64,000 bases of DNA from Labyrinthula sp. Ha (GCA_015227615.1 JAALGZ010000013.1:62001-126000), one strand, 5' to 3'. Shown: positions 45,691 through 57,963, counted from the first letter of the stretch. Numbers and translations: made by a program. The notes: a model not told the origin generated them from the letters alone.

Positions 45691-46841
45691 ATGGAAAGAC
45701 AAACATCAATTCAGTATTTTCTAGAGACAAAACCGGAAGAACAGGAGATACTACAAAAAGTTAATATCAAATCATCAATTGGGCCAAATGGTCAACTTGG
45801 CCTTTATTCCAAAGTGAATATCTCAGTGGGTGAGTGCGTTCTGGCTGAGAAACCGTTCCTTAAGGTTCCTGCTAAGAGTGCCTCTGTGGAAACTAACGAA
45901 AAACACCTGGAAACTATTTTATCAACGATATCACCGGAGACAAAAACTAAATTATTTAATCTAAGTGACAAGTATCAAAATTTTAACCCAAAGATAGGAA
46001 AGACCATTCAGGGAATTGTAGAGACGAACGGTCTGCCAATGGGAGAACAAAAAGCTGGCAAAATCCCTTCTGAAGCTGGACTTTATTCTTTATTCTGTGC
46101 ATATTTGCTCTAATATTATTTTTAGGTCGAGTTAATCACTCATGTATTCCTAATGTACATCACTTCTATAACAAAACTACTCAACGTCAAGAACTTTACG
46201 CTTTGCGTGATATTCAACCTGGAGAAGAATTGGTTACTAACTATTTTCATGTATGTGGGAAAACTTTCAAACAGCGCCAAGCACTTCAGAAAACAAAATG
46301 GAACTTCTTTTGTTGTTGCGAGCGATGCACAATAGAAAAGATGAATGAACACGTTAGAGAAGTAAACGATGAGCAGGAGTTGATGTTGAATAGACTAGAC
46401 GAAGAAATTTCTGCCCTATCAATATTTGATCCAGCAAAAGCTGTTCGACGATGCAAAGAACGATTGAAGCTCCTAGAGTGCTCCAAGTTTCCATATGATT
46501 TGGTTGAACACTTGCGTACAGAGTTTGATGCTTTTCAAATTTGGTATTCTAGTTTCTTGTGGTTATTCTTAGTATTCAAGTTGATGAGCTTGTTCATGAA
46601 GCACCAAAATTCATGCAGAAAGCTTTTCTTCACAGCGTACATTTTTGCCATCACTAACTTGTAGGCAATATCTCGTGGATTAAAAGCAAAGGAGACTCAA
46701 AAGCTGAAAATGTTATGTTTAGATCCAGCCCTTTTTCTCTTGCAAACCAAAAAGCATTTCGAGTTCAGTAACGAGGTTCGAACTCTTCTCGAGTCGCGTA
46801 AATTTGTCCGGCGGGTGATAGATAGATTAAGTACTACTTGA
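45691..46841 (+). CDS. SET-domain (SMYD/SET5-like) lysine methyltransferase
   Basis: Removing introns at 46097-46125 (29 nt), 46544-46572 (29 nt) and 46637-46664 (28 nt) gives 354 codons plus TGA in one frame from the ATG at 45691. The N-terminal SET part reads SSIGPNGQLGLYSKVNIS. After intron 1 come RVNHSCIPNVHHFYN (the cofactor and active-site motif), ALRDIQPGEELVTNYFH, and a post-SET cysteine cluster KWNFFCCCERC. This is the layout of stand-alone SET/SMYD-like enzymes found in fungi and animals, which methylate lysines on histones or other proteins using S-adenosylmethionine. The MYND finger is absent. The C-terminal ~130 residues are helical (LLECSKFPYDLVEHL). The frame continues upstream to a GTG without an ATG, preceded by TTTGAATAG, which could be a splice acceptor for a leader or upstream exon. 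A LINE relic lies head-to-head upstream; the BAP31-like gene converges 29 bp downstream. Confidence 0.9.
46097..46125 (+). other. 29-nt spliceosomal intron
   Basis: The intron is GTGCATATT...ATTTTTAG with a CTAAT branch-like motif. It joins LYSLFC to RVNHSCIPN; retention gives a stop. Confidence 0.92.
46544..46572 (+). other. 29-nt spliceosomal intron
   Basis: The intron is GTATTCTAG...ATTCTTAG. It joins DAFQI to QVDELVHEAPKF across a split TG|T codon. Its removal restores the frame. Confidence 0.85.
46637..46664 (+). other. 28-nt spliceosomal intron
   Basis: The intron is GTACATTTT...CACTAACTTGTAG, with a good CTAAC branch motif eight bases before the AG. It joins KAFLHS to AISRGLKAKE. Confidence 0.88.
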
Positions 46842-46870
46842 ATTATGAATGTATTTACAGATTAACCAAA

Positions 46871-47287
46871 TTATTTAGCTTTTAGTTGTCTTTCTGCTTT
46901 ATAGGTTCTTTTCAACAAGCTTCTGTATCTATGAAGAAAAATCCACAACCCAGAGCAAGCCGCAGAGATCCAGATGTTTCTTTCCGCTCCAAGCAGCTTA
47001 GATAGTTGGAATTCAACACTACCACCAGCGTTTTTGGCGCTTAGGTAAGTTGTCTTCTGGGAATCGTAGGATAAGTAGCTATTCACCAGCGTGACAAAGG
47101 AGATCAGGAGACAAAGGTGGAAGACAGAGGCTTGGATACTTGGATGTGGTTGATAAAACAAGAATTTATCGGTAAGAAGAAGAATCTGACCTTGAAAGGA
47201 TTGAGGGAGCGGTAGAAGAAGTAGAACAAGGAGGATCAGGGGAATTGGGAACATAAAGTTCACAAAATATCTAAAATATCCCATCAT
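46871..47287 (-). CDS. BAP31/Yet-like ER membrane protein
   Basis: The ATG at 47287 gives 138 codons to TAA. The open frame continues 14 codons upstream to a TTG, but the ATG is preferred. There are three hydrophobic segments: IPLILLVLLLLPL, FHLCLLISFVTLVNSYL, and one after RNIWISAACSGLWIFL. The segment LSKLLGAERNIWISA and the following basic HRYRSLLKR correspond to MKLFRAQRNLYIAGF and LRRLVTLI in BAP31. Family members are ER-resident three-pass proteins that help sort membrane cargo. The usual cytosolic coiled coil is almost absent, because the protein ends shortly after the third helix (AERQLKAK). It is therefore short for the family, or a downstream exon is missing. It converges with the SET gene, with stops 29 bp apart. 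A near-intact LINE begins about 115 bp upstream in the opposite direction. Confidence 0.6.
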   Translation of the reverse strand: MMGYFRYFVNFMFPIPLILLVLLLLPLPQSFQGQILLLTDKFLFYQPHPSIQASVFHLCLLISFVTLVNSYLSYDSQKTTYLSAKNAGGSVEFQLSKLLGAERNIWISAACSGLWIFLHRYRSLLKRTYKAERQLKAK

Positions 47288-47494
47288 TAATCTTTTCTTT
47301 GAGATTTTCTGGTTGGTTAGATTAGCCAATCAAAATAGGCATGCCATATGGCAATAGTTCTTGTTCTCAAACCTCTTTCTACAAATATATTACCATGAAA
47401 TCAGCGGAAATGACCGAATCGGACAAATAGCCCAGCAACAAACAAAACCTTTAAATTTTGGGCTTGTGAAAACAACGTCAAGGACGAAGCAAAA

Positions 47495-50400
47495 ATGCAA
47501 TGTTTTCAGAGTAGCGACCTGTCTACTCCTTCGAGAGAAGTCCCAGGGATAGCGAGCCGACTGAAGCGCTCTCCTAAACTGGTGAGCGTGAATGTTGGTG
47601 GTCTAACTGCCTTTAAGTGCAGCTACGTACAACAACTTACTAAAAAAACTGAAATTTTAATGTTGCAGGAACTGCACAAGCAGGGAATGCAACGCCTACA
47701 GCGAATGGTGAACGTTAGCTCGGCTTCAGGAAGGTCGTTTTTCTCAAAACTGCCTGAAAAAGCGGCGGGCGTAGCGACTTTCCTGTGTAACGAGATTGCC
47801 AGTCAAGTAACGGACACAGACGGAAGAAGCGACAGGATCCTGAAGCTGGTTGTCAAACTAGGTGGAAAAAAAAGTCTCGTCTTGGTTAACACTTACGCGC
47901 CACACTGCGGTCACGGTCAAGAAACGTAAAAGATGTACCTGAAGGAGCTCAAGTCGAAGCTGAATGGAGTTAACAAGAGAAGGTTGGTTCTCATTTGTGG
48001 TGATTTCAATGCTCAAGTCTCAAGGAAAGAGTTAAATGTAGAAGGCAAACTAGGGCTCTCCCATCGTACGAATTCTAATGGTAAACTCTTGGTGGAGTTC
48101 TTGAAAGAAAAAGAGCTAACAATCTGTAACCATTTAGCTGTTACAGGCAAGAAAGGCTCTAGGAAACATGCTACATTCATGCCAAGGTCAAATAGTGGGG
48201 GGCCATCTGAAATTGACTATGTAATCACGAACCATGTACCTGCAATAACTGGCTTCAAAATATCCTCAACCATAGCATACAACCTGTGGATGAAGAAAAA
48301 CTTCGACCATCTTGCTCTTACAGTAAGAATCAACATACATCGGACACACACACCTGGAAAAAGAACCAGATCTCAGCTTGGCTACAATACACTAAGGTCC
48401 AACACAGGTCTACAGGAGAAGATAAACAGTGAACTCAAAGAGGTACTGGTACTGAACGACACACTCACAGATGCCTACCTCACACTTACCCACTCAATCC
48501 CATCAATCATGAAGAAACATCTTCCAGAAGTCAAGTACAACCTCCCTGAACATCAGAACTCGGAACAAACCATGTCTCTGATGAGGTACAAACGTGCCAA
48601 CTGGAACAACTTGAACTCAGAAGAGAAGAAACGGATCACAAACGATTTAAGAGGTTCAGCGAAGGAGGACTACAACAACTGGTTGAATAGAATAGCGGCT
48701 GAAATAGAAACTGCATTCCAAAGCAAAAGCACGAGAACCGGCTATCAACTGATAAAGAAGGTAAAACCAGCCCGGAAACAGTTCGGTAAAATAACCAAAA
48801 ATACAGCTGGAAAGTTAGTGGGAACCGCAAGACGTATCCAGATACTAAAAGAATATTTAGAAAAGCAACAAAACCTACCACTTCCAACGAATTTGTTGAC
48901 GGAAAATCAAATACGACATTACCAAACTCCAATATTTGCACCGGCTCCCTCAAACAACATAAACATACATCCTCCAAAGGCAGACGAGATCAAAGAATGC
49001 ATCAAAACCCTAAAAAACAACAAAGCTCCAGGACCAGACAACTTAAGAAACGAAGTCTTAAAGCATGTTGAAATAGTTCAAAAACATGCTGTTAGAGAGA
49101 TCCAATCTTTCTTCAGGTTAGATGCGTTCAAGTCTAGAAAAATGAGAAAAATCTGCAGAGGCCAAATTGTATATCTATACAAACAGAAAGGAAGTAAAAA
49201 TGACCCCTCCAATTATAGACCAATCTCACTATTGAACTCTCACTTCAAACTCCTCACAAAAATCATCAACAATCGAATAACGCCAATACTAAATAAAGTC
49301 CTAGTCTACCAAGCAGGATTCAGAAACAGCCGCTCAACTATGCAAAAAATCGAGGCAGTCCATACAATCATAAAAGAAACTCTTAAACGGAAGATATATC
49401 TTCGAATTCTTTTCATAGACTTTGCGAAAGCTTTTGATAGTATTTCTCACAAGTTCATGAAGCTAGCTCTGGAAGAGCATCATGTACCAAAAAAGCTTAT
49501 AAAACTTATCACCACTCTCTATGACAAGACAAAAGTTTTCGTTTCAGACAGCGGAGAAAAAAGTAGTTTAGTAAATATAAAAAGAGGTGTGCTTCAAGGA
49601 GATAGCTTATCCCCAAGCATCTTTATCCTCTGTCTTGACTCTATAATGAAAAGAATAAAAAACAATACCTTACAAGGCACCAACCTACACAACCAAAGCT
49701 TCAGATACTTTGCTTTTGCAGACGACTTGGTAATACTGACAAGGAACGATGAAGAAATAATCAGCTTCGTAACACAACTGCAGAATCTTCAGCAACTCAC
49801 GGGCCTAAAAATTAATGTTAGCAAGACAAAAGTTATGCTCACAAGCGAAGATTACAACTTGGTCGATAAGATCCCAGACGTAGATATAAATAGAATACTA
49901 ACCAACTTCCACTGTGAACGTTGCGATAGATATTTTCACTCGGAAACGTCACTAAGGTGTCACAAAAGCTCAAGGTTTTGTGATGGAACACGCAACAGAA
50001 GCAGAGCTGGGACTTTAGCTGTTACAGACAGTAGAACGAGCATTCACGATAGAATCCAACCTAAAACAAACAATGTTGAAGTAGCAGGAGAAACAATTGA
50101 AGCTGTGACAAGGTACAAATATCTTGGTGCTATCTTTGATCCACAAGGTATTAATGCCGATGCTATTTCCAAAAAGTTAAATGAAGCCCACAGTCACATC
50201 AACAGGTTCAGAGACATATTATCTTCTTCAAACATCCAAAAGAAGACAAGAATTAATCTGGCAAGAGCCCTAGTAATAGCTCCAGCAGTGTATAATGTTG
50301 AAAACTGGCCGACCAATGTGAAGATAACAAAAGCGTTAACAAAAATATCAAGTAGGCTGAAAAGAACCATTGATAGAATTGACAGCTTTGACTTCCAACT

Positions 50401-50992
50401 AGAAGAAGGTGACTTGGATCTTGCCAATATAGTAAAAAAGCGTCAAGAAAACCATAAATCCACAGCAAAAGATATCATAGACAAGGAACTGACAGCGTTG
50501 AGAGAATACCAACTCCAAAACCCAACTCCACCACCAACAGCAAAAGCTATATACTACTATGAAGCACTTGCATTACTAGGAGAAGATCCAGTGCCGCCTG
50601 AGGACCCGCCACCATCCCACTTTTCCCGCCACCCTGAGAACGAGAATCAACCTTCGAACTACACAAGAAGTCAGGAACCAGAAGAACACTTGGACGCGAA
50701 CCAGCACTTGAACAGGAACTTGGACTCGAACAGGAACACGGACTTAGACTTGAACAGGAACACAAACTTGGACTTGAATACGAGCAGGAACCTGGGCACG
50801 AACAGAACTCCAACAACACCCATCCTTCGACCAAGATACAACATCCACAATCAACCCACAGAAAACACAGCAACCAGAATATCGCCTAAAGCACTAAGTG
50901 AAACGTCAAGAATAACAGCTGGAGGAGGAGGAATGAACCCAATGGATTATATCCAACTGCTGGAGCAAATAAACGAAATTCTTCCATCTTGA
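47495..50992 (+). pseudogene. LINE polyprotein: APE endonuclease, RT, C2H2 finger; one stop
   Basis: The frame runs 1166 codons with one TAA at 47927-47929, inside the endonuclease between HGQET and KMYLKEL. The rest is open. Endonuclease motifs are LMLQELH, VNTYAP, LICGDFNAQV and SEIDYVITNH. RT motifs, counted from 47933, are NNKAPGPDNL (about residue 362), YRPISLLNS (about 425), FIDFAKAFDS (about 497), GVLQGDSLSP (about 550) and FAFADDLV (about 595). A C2H2 finger, CERCDRYF...H...C (about 660), follows the RT. The C-terminal 150 residues are Pro/Asn/Asp-rich with repeated NRNTDLDLN-type units. There is no separate ORF1 with a nucleic-acid-binding domain. The clade (RTE-, L1- or CR1-like) cannot be fixed by eye. 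A single stop suggests a recent copy or an element using readthrough. Confidence 0.9.
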
Positions 50993-51656
50993 CAAAATAT
51001 CAACAACCTTCACCTGGAACAAAAGCACTGGACAACCAAGCTATAGAATAACATAAAAACAGCTCAAGTCAGCTCAAAGGAGGCCCCCAGCACTCACTAA
51101 GACCATCGATAACTTCAGCTGCAAGAAACAAAATCTCTGGAAAATGAAGTAAACATCCTGAAAACAGCAAGAAACATCACCATCTATACTCCCCTTCGAC
51201 CTCCCGAACATAAATCACCTCCAATTATCTTCAAACATCTTGAAACATATATAGGATCGTCCAAAAACCAACATAAGATAAAAACAGGCCATCCAAAATG
51301 CAGAATCCAGATAAGAATGAGCAAAAACGTGAAAATCTTGAACAGGAACATAATAGAAAGCCATATCGTGGTAAAACTTCAACGAGAAAGGCTTCAACAG
51401 CTTGAACTGAGCACACGTGACATTATCTTTACATTTTGCATGATTTGTATTTTGTTAATTTGATTGTGGATTGTATCAGAAAAGTTAGGATTTTGGGGAA
51501 TAATAGAAATGATCAAGAGATGAGAGTTTGACCAACCAGCTTCAGAGGATTCTGTCAAATACCAATGAGATTAAAGAGACATAATGGAACATAATAAAGC
51601 AAGAAAATAGAATAATAGTACGTAGCTCTTATTGGTAGTTAGGTCCCCGCCATAGG

Positions 51657-51676
51657 GTTAGGCCGGTAGGCCCAAC
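51657..51676 (+). repeat. LINE 3' stem-loop
   Basis: GTTaGGCC and GGCCcAAC form a seven-pair stem with one bulge on each side around GGTA, close to the 3' end of the LINE. Such 3' hairpins are used by some LINE reverse transcriptases to recognise their RNA; that role here is inferred. Confidence 0.55.
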
Positions 51677-51686
51677 TAACTCCCTT

Positions 51687-51709
51687 AAAACCTAAACCTA
51701 AACAAAACC
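51687..51709 (+). repeat. LINE tail, AAACCT repeats
   Basis: Two to three AAACCT units followed by AAACAAAACC mark the probable 3' end of the LINE. Short tandem tails of this kind are known for RTE/CR1-like elements. Confidence 0.55.
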
Positions 51710-51710
51710 T

Positions 51711-54700
51711 TTACCTGAACTTTTTAGTTTGAAGTACTCTTTTTTTCGTAGTCGCCTTAATTATACTTGAATCTCATGAAATAGCCCATTTTGCGGTGTA
51801 CATGCAGTTCGAGTGACCGGTTCTATTGGAAATTCAGTCACCGTTTCATTTAAGGTTCTCATTTCAAAATAACTATTGGTATTGTAAAATAGGCAAATGT
51901 AATGTAAATGCTTCATACATTGAGTTTCAATACTAGATCAACATTACTGAGTCTTACAGAGGAAACCGTTCTTGCTGTCAGGCCTGGGAACTTTCTTGCT
52001 CCATTTAGTAAATAATAATGTATTTTTCAATACCACATTTTTAGATTTGTTCAAATACCTAAAAGTTTGCTGTGTTATTTTAGTAATTTTTTTATTCGAC
52101 AATCGGAAGAATCTCCTACACACTCAATTCCACGTATTTTCTAGTTTATATATCTTCATCCAGTGCTCTCTTTAAACATCATAGTATCAAAAGTAGTGAT
52201 CTTGCACTTCAAAGTGTTCCATATTCTTGGTTTTTTATAATAGACTGCTGTTGTGAATCATTGAATCAACATAACAGTACCATCCTTTAATTAGAACGCT
52301 CGCCGATAATCTCTTTTATCTTGTCTTTGTCCTCGAGTTTTTGGGTTCTGCTGGTTTAGTTAGTTTGTAAAGTGCTAAAAGACTATTTATATGTGAAAAT
52401 TATATCAGAAAAAAATGTAAGGTACTATCAGCTACCCAGAGACTATGAAATTAGTGTTATGCTACATGTGTTCCCAAATATCAGTGCTTGGAGCAGGACT
52501 CCGTTATTCCAGGGGAGACAATCTCACATAAAAATAATTTATTCATGCAATCACAGAAGAAACCAATAACTTCTCAACCCTCTAATCTGATGTAATAATT
52601 ATTCTTGTTGTGTTTCATTCCTCGTACACCATAACTCTCTTATTTCCAAGGGCAATATCTCATTACTCTCTTAACAATAATAACAGATGACACAAAAATC
52701 TTCAATGGAGTCTAATGACAACACGGAACTCGTAATAAAAGTATACACTAAATACAGAAGCTCACTTTATTGAAAATTATGAGCTTTCTTGGGAGTTTTT
52801 CTAAGATGGTTTTCAATATAGAGAGAACCACCACATAGTGCTGAATGCCTGCACTAAAGATGTGTGAAACAATATTATGTCAAAGATAAAACAACTTTTT
52901 TTTAATTATGATTCGCTAGCACAGATTAACCGTCATTTATGACATTCTTAAACCCCTTTGGGAAGAAAATAAACTTGCTTACTAATTACGAATCTGAAGG
53001 ACTATAAGTAGAATTTATCATTTTAAACAATGATGTCATGTTCAAATTATCTTTCGTAAAAAACCCGTTTAGTAAACTGGTAGAGCACAAAAGTAAATTA
53101 CTACACACATATGTCTAGATACAAACTGCGGCAGCCAAGGCCTTCAATTTCTCCTCTCTTTCTTAATAGATTCAACTTTTGACAGCCCAAAGATGATTTC
53201 CTGACTCTGAAAATTACTATCTCCTCCTAAAATTACAACTATCTTTTTAGTACCAAAAGTTTCAAGGAAGTATACTTTAGAAACCAGGTTGGGATCACTG
53301 ATTAAGCATAACTAAGTGCACTTCGAGAGATATAGATAAATGTGTTCGCAAATTTGTTTCTGACAAGCTCTCTTGAAGATATTAGATATAACAATTTCGC
53401 AAGAGAATTTGATAAAAAGTTGTAGATTAATGATGAAGTACTGCAACAACAGAGTAGAATTTTTGACAGTTAATATAAGCCTCATAAATCCCTAGCTCTG
53501 TGTAAATCACTATTAAGGCTATGAAACCTTGACTCTGGACTACTTATTCCTCTTTGTTGTTACAGACAGCCATGACAGAACTATAATTAAAGGTTCAAAT
53601 GCTTCATTTGAGTTTTATGAAATTTCTTCGCTAGCTGTATCAATAATAAATTACTTCTTGTATTCCTTGTAAATGTCTTTGAGCTACGTTCATCGTTTTT
53701 GAATAAATTAATTTATGTATTAGATACTACGCTGAAAGGATTATTATTGTGCAAAAGGGCCAGAAAATAAACTCTTATTTGCATCTTAATCACTTCAAGA
53801 CCTTTCTTAAAAGTCTCTTTGTTTCCTTTTCTGAACAATGTTTAAGATAAAGTTTCCTGTTCTATGTTCTATTTCCTAGATCTAATTGACCAAGATAAAT
53901 TTACAGTGAACTTCAGATAATGTTGCAGTAGTGCCTTAACTACTTAAAATACTCGTAAACTAGTATATTTATCTTCTCATGAACATCAGTGGTACACATA
54001 ATTGATCGAGAAAAGGTATGTTTTTTCAAAAAAAATTGTACTGTTCTCTAAAGTTAGAAATACAACACAATCTTGAAATTCTTGCTATATTTATTTCTAA
54101 TCAATAACATCGTGCAAAAGCAAAAATGGAGAATTAACGAATAAGTAGCTAGAATTCTACGGAGGAGAAGGTTAAAACCAAGTGCTTTTGATAATGTTTT
54201 TCTAAATCAAGGTTAGATTAGTCTAACCAGGTTTTCTTGTAGACAAGAAGATAATACGCCTTTTCTGCGCGGAGCTATTTAATTCATTGCAGATTTCACT
54301 TCATGTTCCTTATGAAGAGTAATCTAATAGGAATCAATGGAACAGAAAACTTAGAAACTGTCACAGAGCATTATATCTATATATTTATTAGCATATGTCT
54401 TTTCAAGCGTACAAAAGATTTCAAGAATAATAAAATAAGGGTCAGATTTATTTATTTTTGTCTGAGCTCAAAATATCCAGGAAAAGTGAGCCCACATTCC
54501 AAGCTGCATTTCCTCTTTAAAGATGTCATACTACTTCATTTAAAAAAGTAATTTTGATAGTTTTCATAGACTAGAGAATAATGAAAATGTTCATGATCAG
54601 AATCATATTTTCATATAGAAGTAGTCTTTTTGTCCTAAAGACGGTTCCCCTGCATACATTAAAAGTATGATTTAATCACTACAATCTCTTTCGCCTCACC

Positions 54701-57543
54701 TATATGCTCCCACATAGTAAAGCTTAACAAGAGAACTCTCCGCCAGATATACTATGTGAAATTGCTTTGACTAAAGGAATTTTACCAGGCGATTCAGCTC
54801 AAAAATACAAAAATCATAGAATGCACCCTCTTTTTGCTCTGTGTATACAAGGAAATTATTCAATTTTATGAACCTAAATCTAGTGGTTAGCTTAACTGCC
54901 TAAAAGGATTACAATTGATTGCTATAAGTATAATTCAAGAAAAAAAACTGTTAAGTGAACAATCGATAGCAGTGGGAATTGGACATAGAAACTACTAGAA
55001 CATCTTAATTCTGTTCTCTTAATGCCTCGCAGATAAATATTTTAATTAAATAATGTTTGTGTAAAATGTATGTAGTTTTTAACAGGATAGTATTGCGTAG
55101 CTAGAATAAATGAGCAAAGTTTTGTCTCTGTAAAAGTTGAATAAATATCTTTCTTAAGGTAATTATCATATGAAGAATACAACAACATTACTTATTTAAC
55201 CACATTTTTGTTTTATTTTCTAAAATATTTCTAGGAGTTGATGCAGAATTCTTTAAATAAGAAATGGAACTATAGATTATGATTACTGAGTTGATTTGGA
55301 CATTTTCTTAATTTTCTATGAAAATGATTTTCCGCTCTCTAGCATGAGAATTACCAAGAAACATAGTCACTTGTGCCAGTTTTATAGTAAAAATTATACT
55401 TTTTAATTAATTCAGTTGCTTTCATAAGTGTTTACCTTTTTTCCACATGATATTAAAATTATGAATCTTCAAGTTAAATGCTAGTTCAGAAACTCTTGGG
55501 ATCATTTTATTGTTAACTCCGATTACAATGTGAATTGATTAAATACGCTCTCATTGTATTTAACTTAGTCGTTCTATGAATACGTTCAAGTTGATTTGTA
55601 TTTATCTTGCCAGCGTTTAATGTTTCTCTCACCAATCTCAAAGAACGCTTCTTACGGACTAATGTCGAATTTAAAGTTTTTCATGATCGGCTAATAACAA
55701 TTTTCAACATCTATCAAACTTTAGTTGCAAGGGGATATTTTTCTGCGGCACATGAATAAAACTGAATTCAAGTGAGATGGGAACCCAAACATGGGCTATG
55801 AGTTTACGAACGTTCAAAATACCCAATTTGTTTTGAAAACTGGTCTTAACAGGCAGGAATTATATTGTTAGAATCATGTTTTATTCAGAAAAGAAAGTTT
55901 CAGCTCGATTGAATGTTGATGCATCTCTGGAGCTGCGCTAAATTCAGGAGAGAATTTCGTTGACATAGTGTTCATTCTGTATATTATAAACAACATCTTT
56001 GAGATAAGTCCACAACAGAAATGTAAATTTTTCTTGAAGATCTAGAAGTGAAAAATACTAAACCGACAAAGTACATTAGAGCACTACACTATGTTCTATG
56101 TATAACTACCTTTGACATTATGCAAGCTTTAGTATAAATATGTTTGCAAATTGGGGAAGCAATTACATTACTACTACGCTTATAGTGTGGATTTTCTATT
56201 ATGATTTGATACTAAGTCATTAAGTTTCAACAATAGAACAAGAACAATATATATACAAAGTCAGATAGAGCTCATCGTCATAAACAAAGCAGTTAATAAT
56301 AAACGGGAAAACCATACTACTAGCAATCAAATGTGTTTGAAGTTTGTAAGTGGCACTAAGTAAGCATTTTAGTACCTAATGGCGTTAAGGAATTACTAAA
56401 TCTAGCATCCTTACAAAGGAAAAAGCTTTTCGTACTACAAATATACGTTTTGCCTGAATCACTACAATAAAACAAAGACAATATTTAAAAAATAGCAAGG
56501 TGGCTATTTATAGAATATATATTTAATAAAGAATCAAACCTTTGTTATCTTTGCCTCATTGGTAACAAGTTATGAAAAAGAGGAATATTCACTCGAAAAG
56601 CTGGTTTAAATTTCATTATAAACTACCTAGTCTTCATCAGTTCCACATCAGCAGAAAAATCTATGAAAAAAAGCGGTAAGAAAAATTAGTGTTCATTTTC
56701 AGCTTTGTACTCTTAAGCTAAGATACATGAAGAACAGGCAAATGAAGAACTCTAACGTCAAGAACTCCAGCGGTGTGCCATAAGTTACTATGAATCAATC
56801 CAGGAAAGTTTACACTTTCTCTTACACTAGTTTGTCCAAAGTTAGAACTTAACTTTGACAAAGAATAAGACCTGTATACAAACTAGTTCTGCAGAAATAC
56901 TATTTTCTCTTCGTAATTGTGCTCTCCCAATATTCGTGCTCTTGTTGACAGTCAATACTAGGAAGAATTGATAATCATGAAATGAATATAAATAGAAAAG
57001 CAAACTTTTTGCTTTTAGAAAATTATGGTTATATGCAAAACGTTTATCACTCAGTTTTATGAGCCATGCAGGTAACTCAGAAATACGTGAGATACTACAA
57101 AAAGAAAAAAGATACACTGGGGTTCTTGATTCCTTCTTGAAAAAAACATAATCAAAGCATACTTGGCATGTTGTAGAAGCGCAGAACTAGTTTAACTTGA
57201 AAGACGCAGAAAGTCTGTTTGTTAATAATTTCTAGATCTTTGTTGCCATTCAACTAACAGTATAGCAGATTCCTAACATCAATTTGTTAAGTTTATTCAG
57301 TTAAACAGAAGTTGTTTGAAATAAATATACTATTGCTTTAGAATTTTATATCTTATTTTAAAGTTATCATCTTATTCTTGCTCTTTGCATTTAATGTTAT
57401 TTCACTTTGAGGTGTAGTGGATTTTTAGAATTGTAAAAGGCAGCTCTAAAAAGTAACTCGTACCCATATCTGGAATAAAAAGGAAATATCGGCCATGTTA
57501 TCATACTTTTTAGCAGATTTATGCCGAAAAAGTAAGTTGGCCA
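51711..57543. other. Six-kilobase desert without a recognised gene
   Basis: This stretch is AT-rich and stop-rich, and I could identify no gene or repeat family. Frames at 52372-52569, 54303-54551 and 56842-57117 are under 92 codons and show no motif. Confidence 0.55.
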
Positions 57544-57943
57544 TTAGTTTTCCTCCCTAGTAAGTTCAGTCTTCAATGTATCAAAGTCATTTCTATATCT
57601 TCTTATTCGTTCTTCCTCTTCCAAGGCAGAAACTTTTTTGAAATTGAAGAAAAGCTTCGGGTTAGAGGCTGATGTTTGACGATCCTTATCCATGAGCGAA
57701 AGTAGTTCGGTCGGTATTGTTATATCTTGGGAAGTGTCTGCTCGCTTGTGTAGCTCCTCGAACGAGTTCAAAACATGAGACACGTTATCAACAATATGAT
57801 TATATGGGCTTCCTAGAGTTTAAAAATTGTTTAAAAGTACCATCCGTGTAATATTTGATTTGATTATGGGTCTCAGTTATATCTCTTATCAATGTTTTTG
57901 TATACTCTATCAGTTCTTCTGTTTCTTGTCTGGATTCTCCCAT
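57544..57943 (-). CDS. Mediator subunit 10 (Med10)-like, one 28-nt intron
   Basis: An ATG at 57943 and removal of a 28-nt intron (57813-57840) give 123 codons plus stop in one frame. Med10 proteins are about 120-140 residues, so the length fits. The N-terminal helix ETEELIEYTKTLIRDI and the segment YNHIVDNVSHVLNSFEELHK match the family pattern 'Nxxxxxxxxxhxxldk'. TIPTELLSLMDKDR matches the hallmark '(V/I)PxxLLxhhDxG(K/R)NP', followed by NPKLFFNF. The C-terminal helix YRNDFDTLKTEL matches the family end. Known Med10 sits in the Mediator middle module and contacts Med14/Med21 during Pol II initiation. An insertion (QTSASN) interrupts the D-G-x-N-P motif. A LINE relic begins about 20 bp upstream in the opposite direction. 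Confidence 0.72.
57813..57840 (-). other. 28-nt spliceosomal intron
   Basis: The intron is GTACTTTTAAAC...AAACTCTAG on the minus strand. It joins IKYYTDG to SPYNHIVDN with a split G|GA codon. Both flanking frames would otherwise stop. Confidence 0.85.
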
Positions 57944-57963
57944 TTTGGATATACGGTAATGCT

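Larger units (their letters stand above)
47400..51710 (+). mobile_element. Near-intact LINE (copy 3), APE endonuclease and RT
   Basis: This is a full-length-looking non-LTR retrotransposon. The 5' region starts near the motif ATGACCGAATCGGACA (47410). One long frame follows from ATG 47495 to the stop at 50992, broken by a single in-frame TAA. The 3' untranslated part carries a stem-loop (51657-51676) and an AAACCT-repeat tail (51687-51709). There is no poly(A) tail. The target-site duplication could not be fixed by eye. Older copies of the same family lie at 7281, 20290(-), 45570(-) and 57964. Confidence 0.9.

Noticed and set aside
47927-47929. In-frame TAA in the LINE taken as a sign of a variant genetic code
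   Set aside because: Host genes end in TAA, TAG and TGA at family-appropriate positions, so the code is standard.
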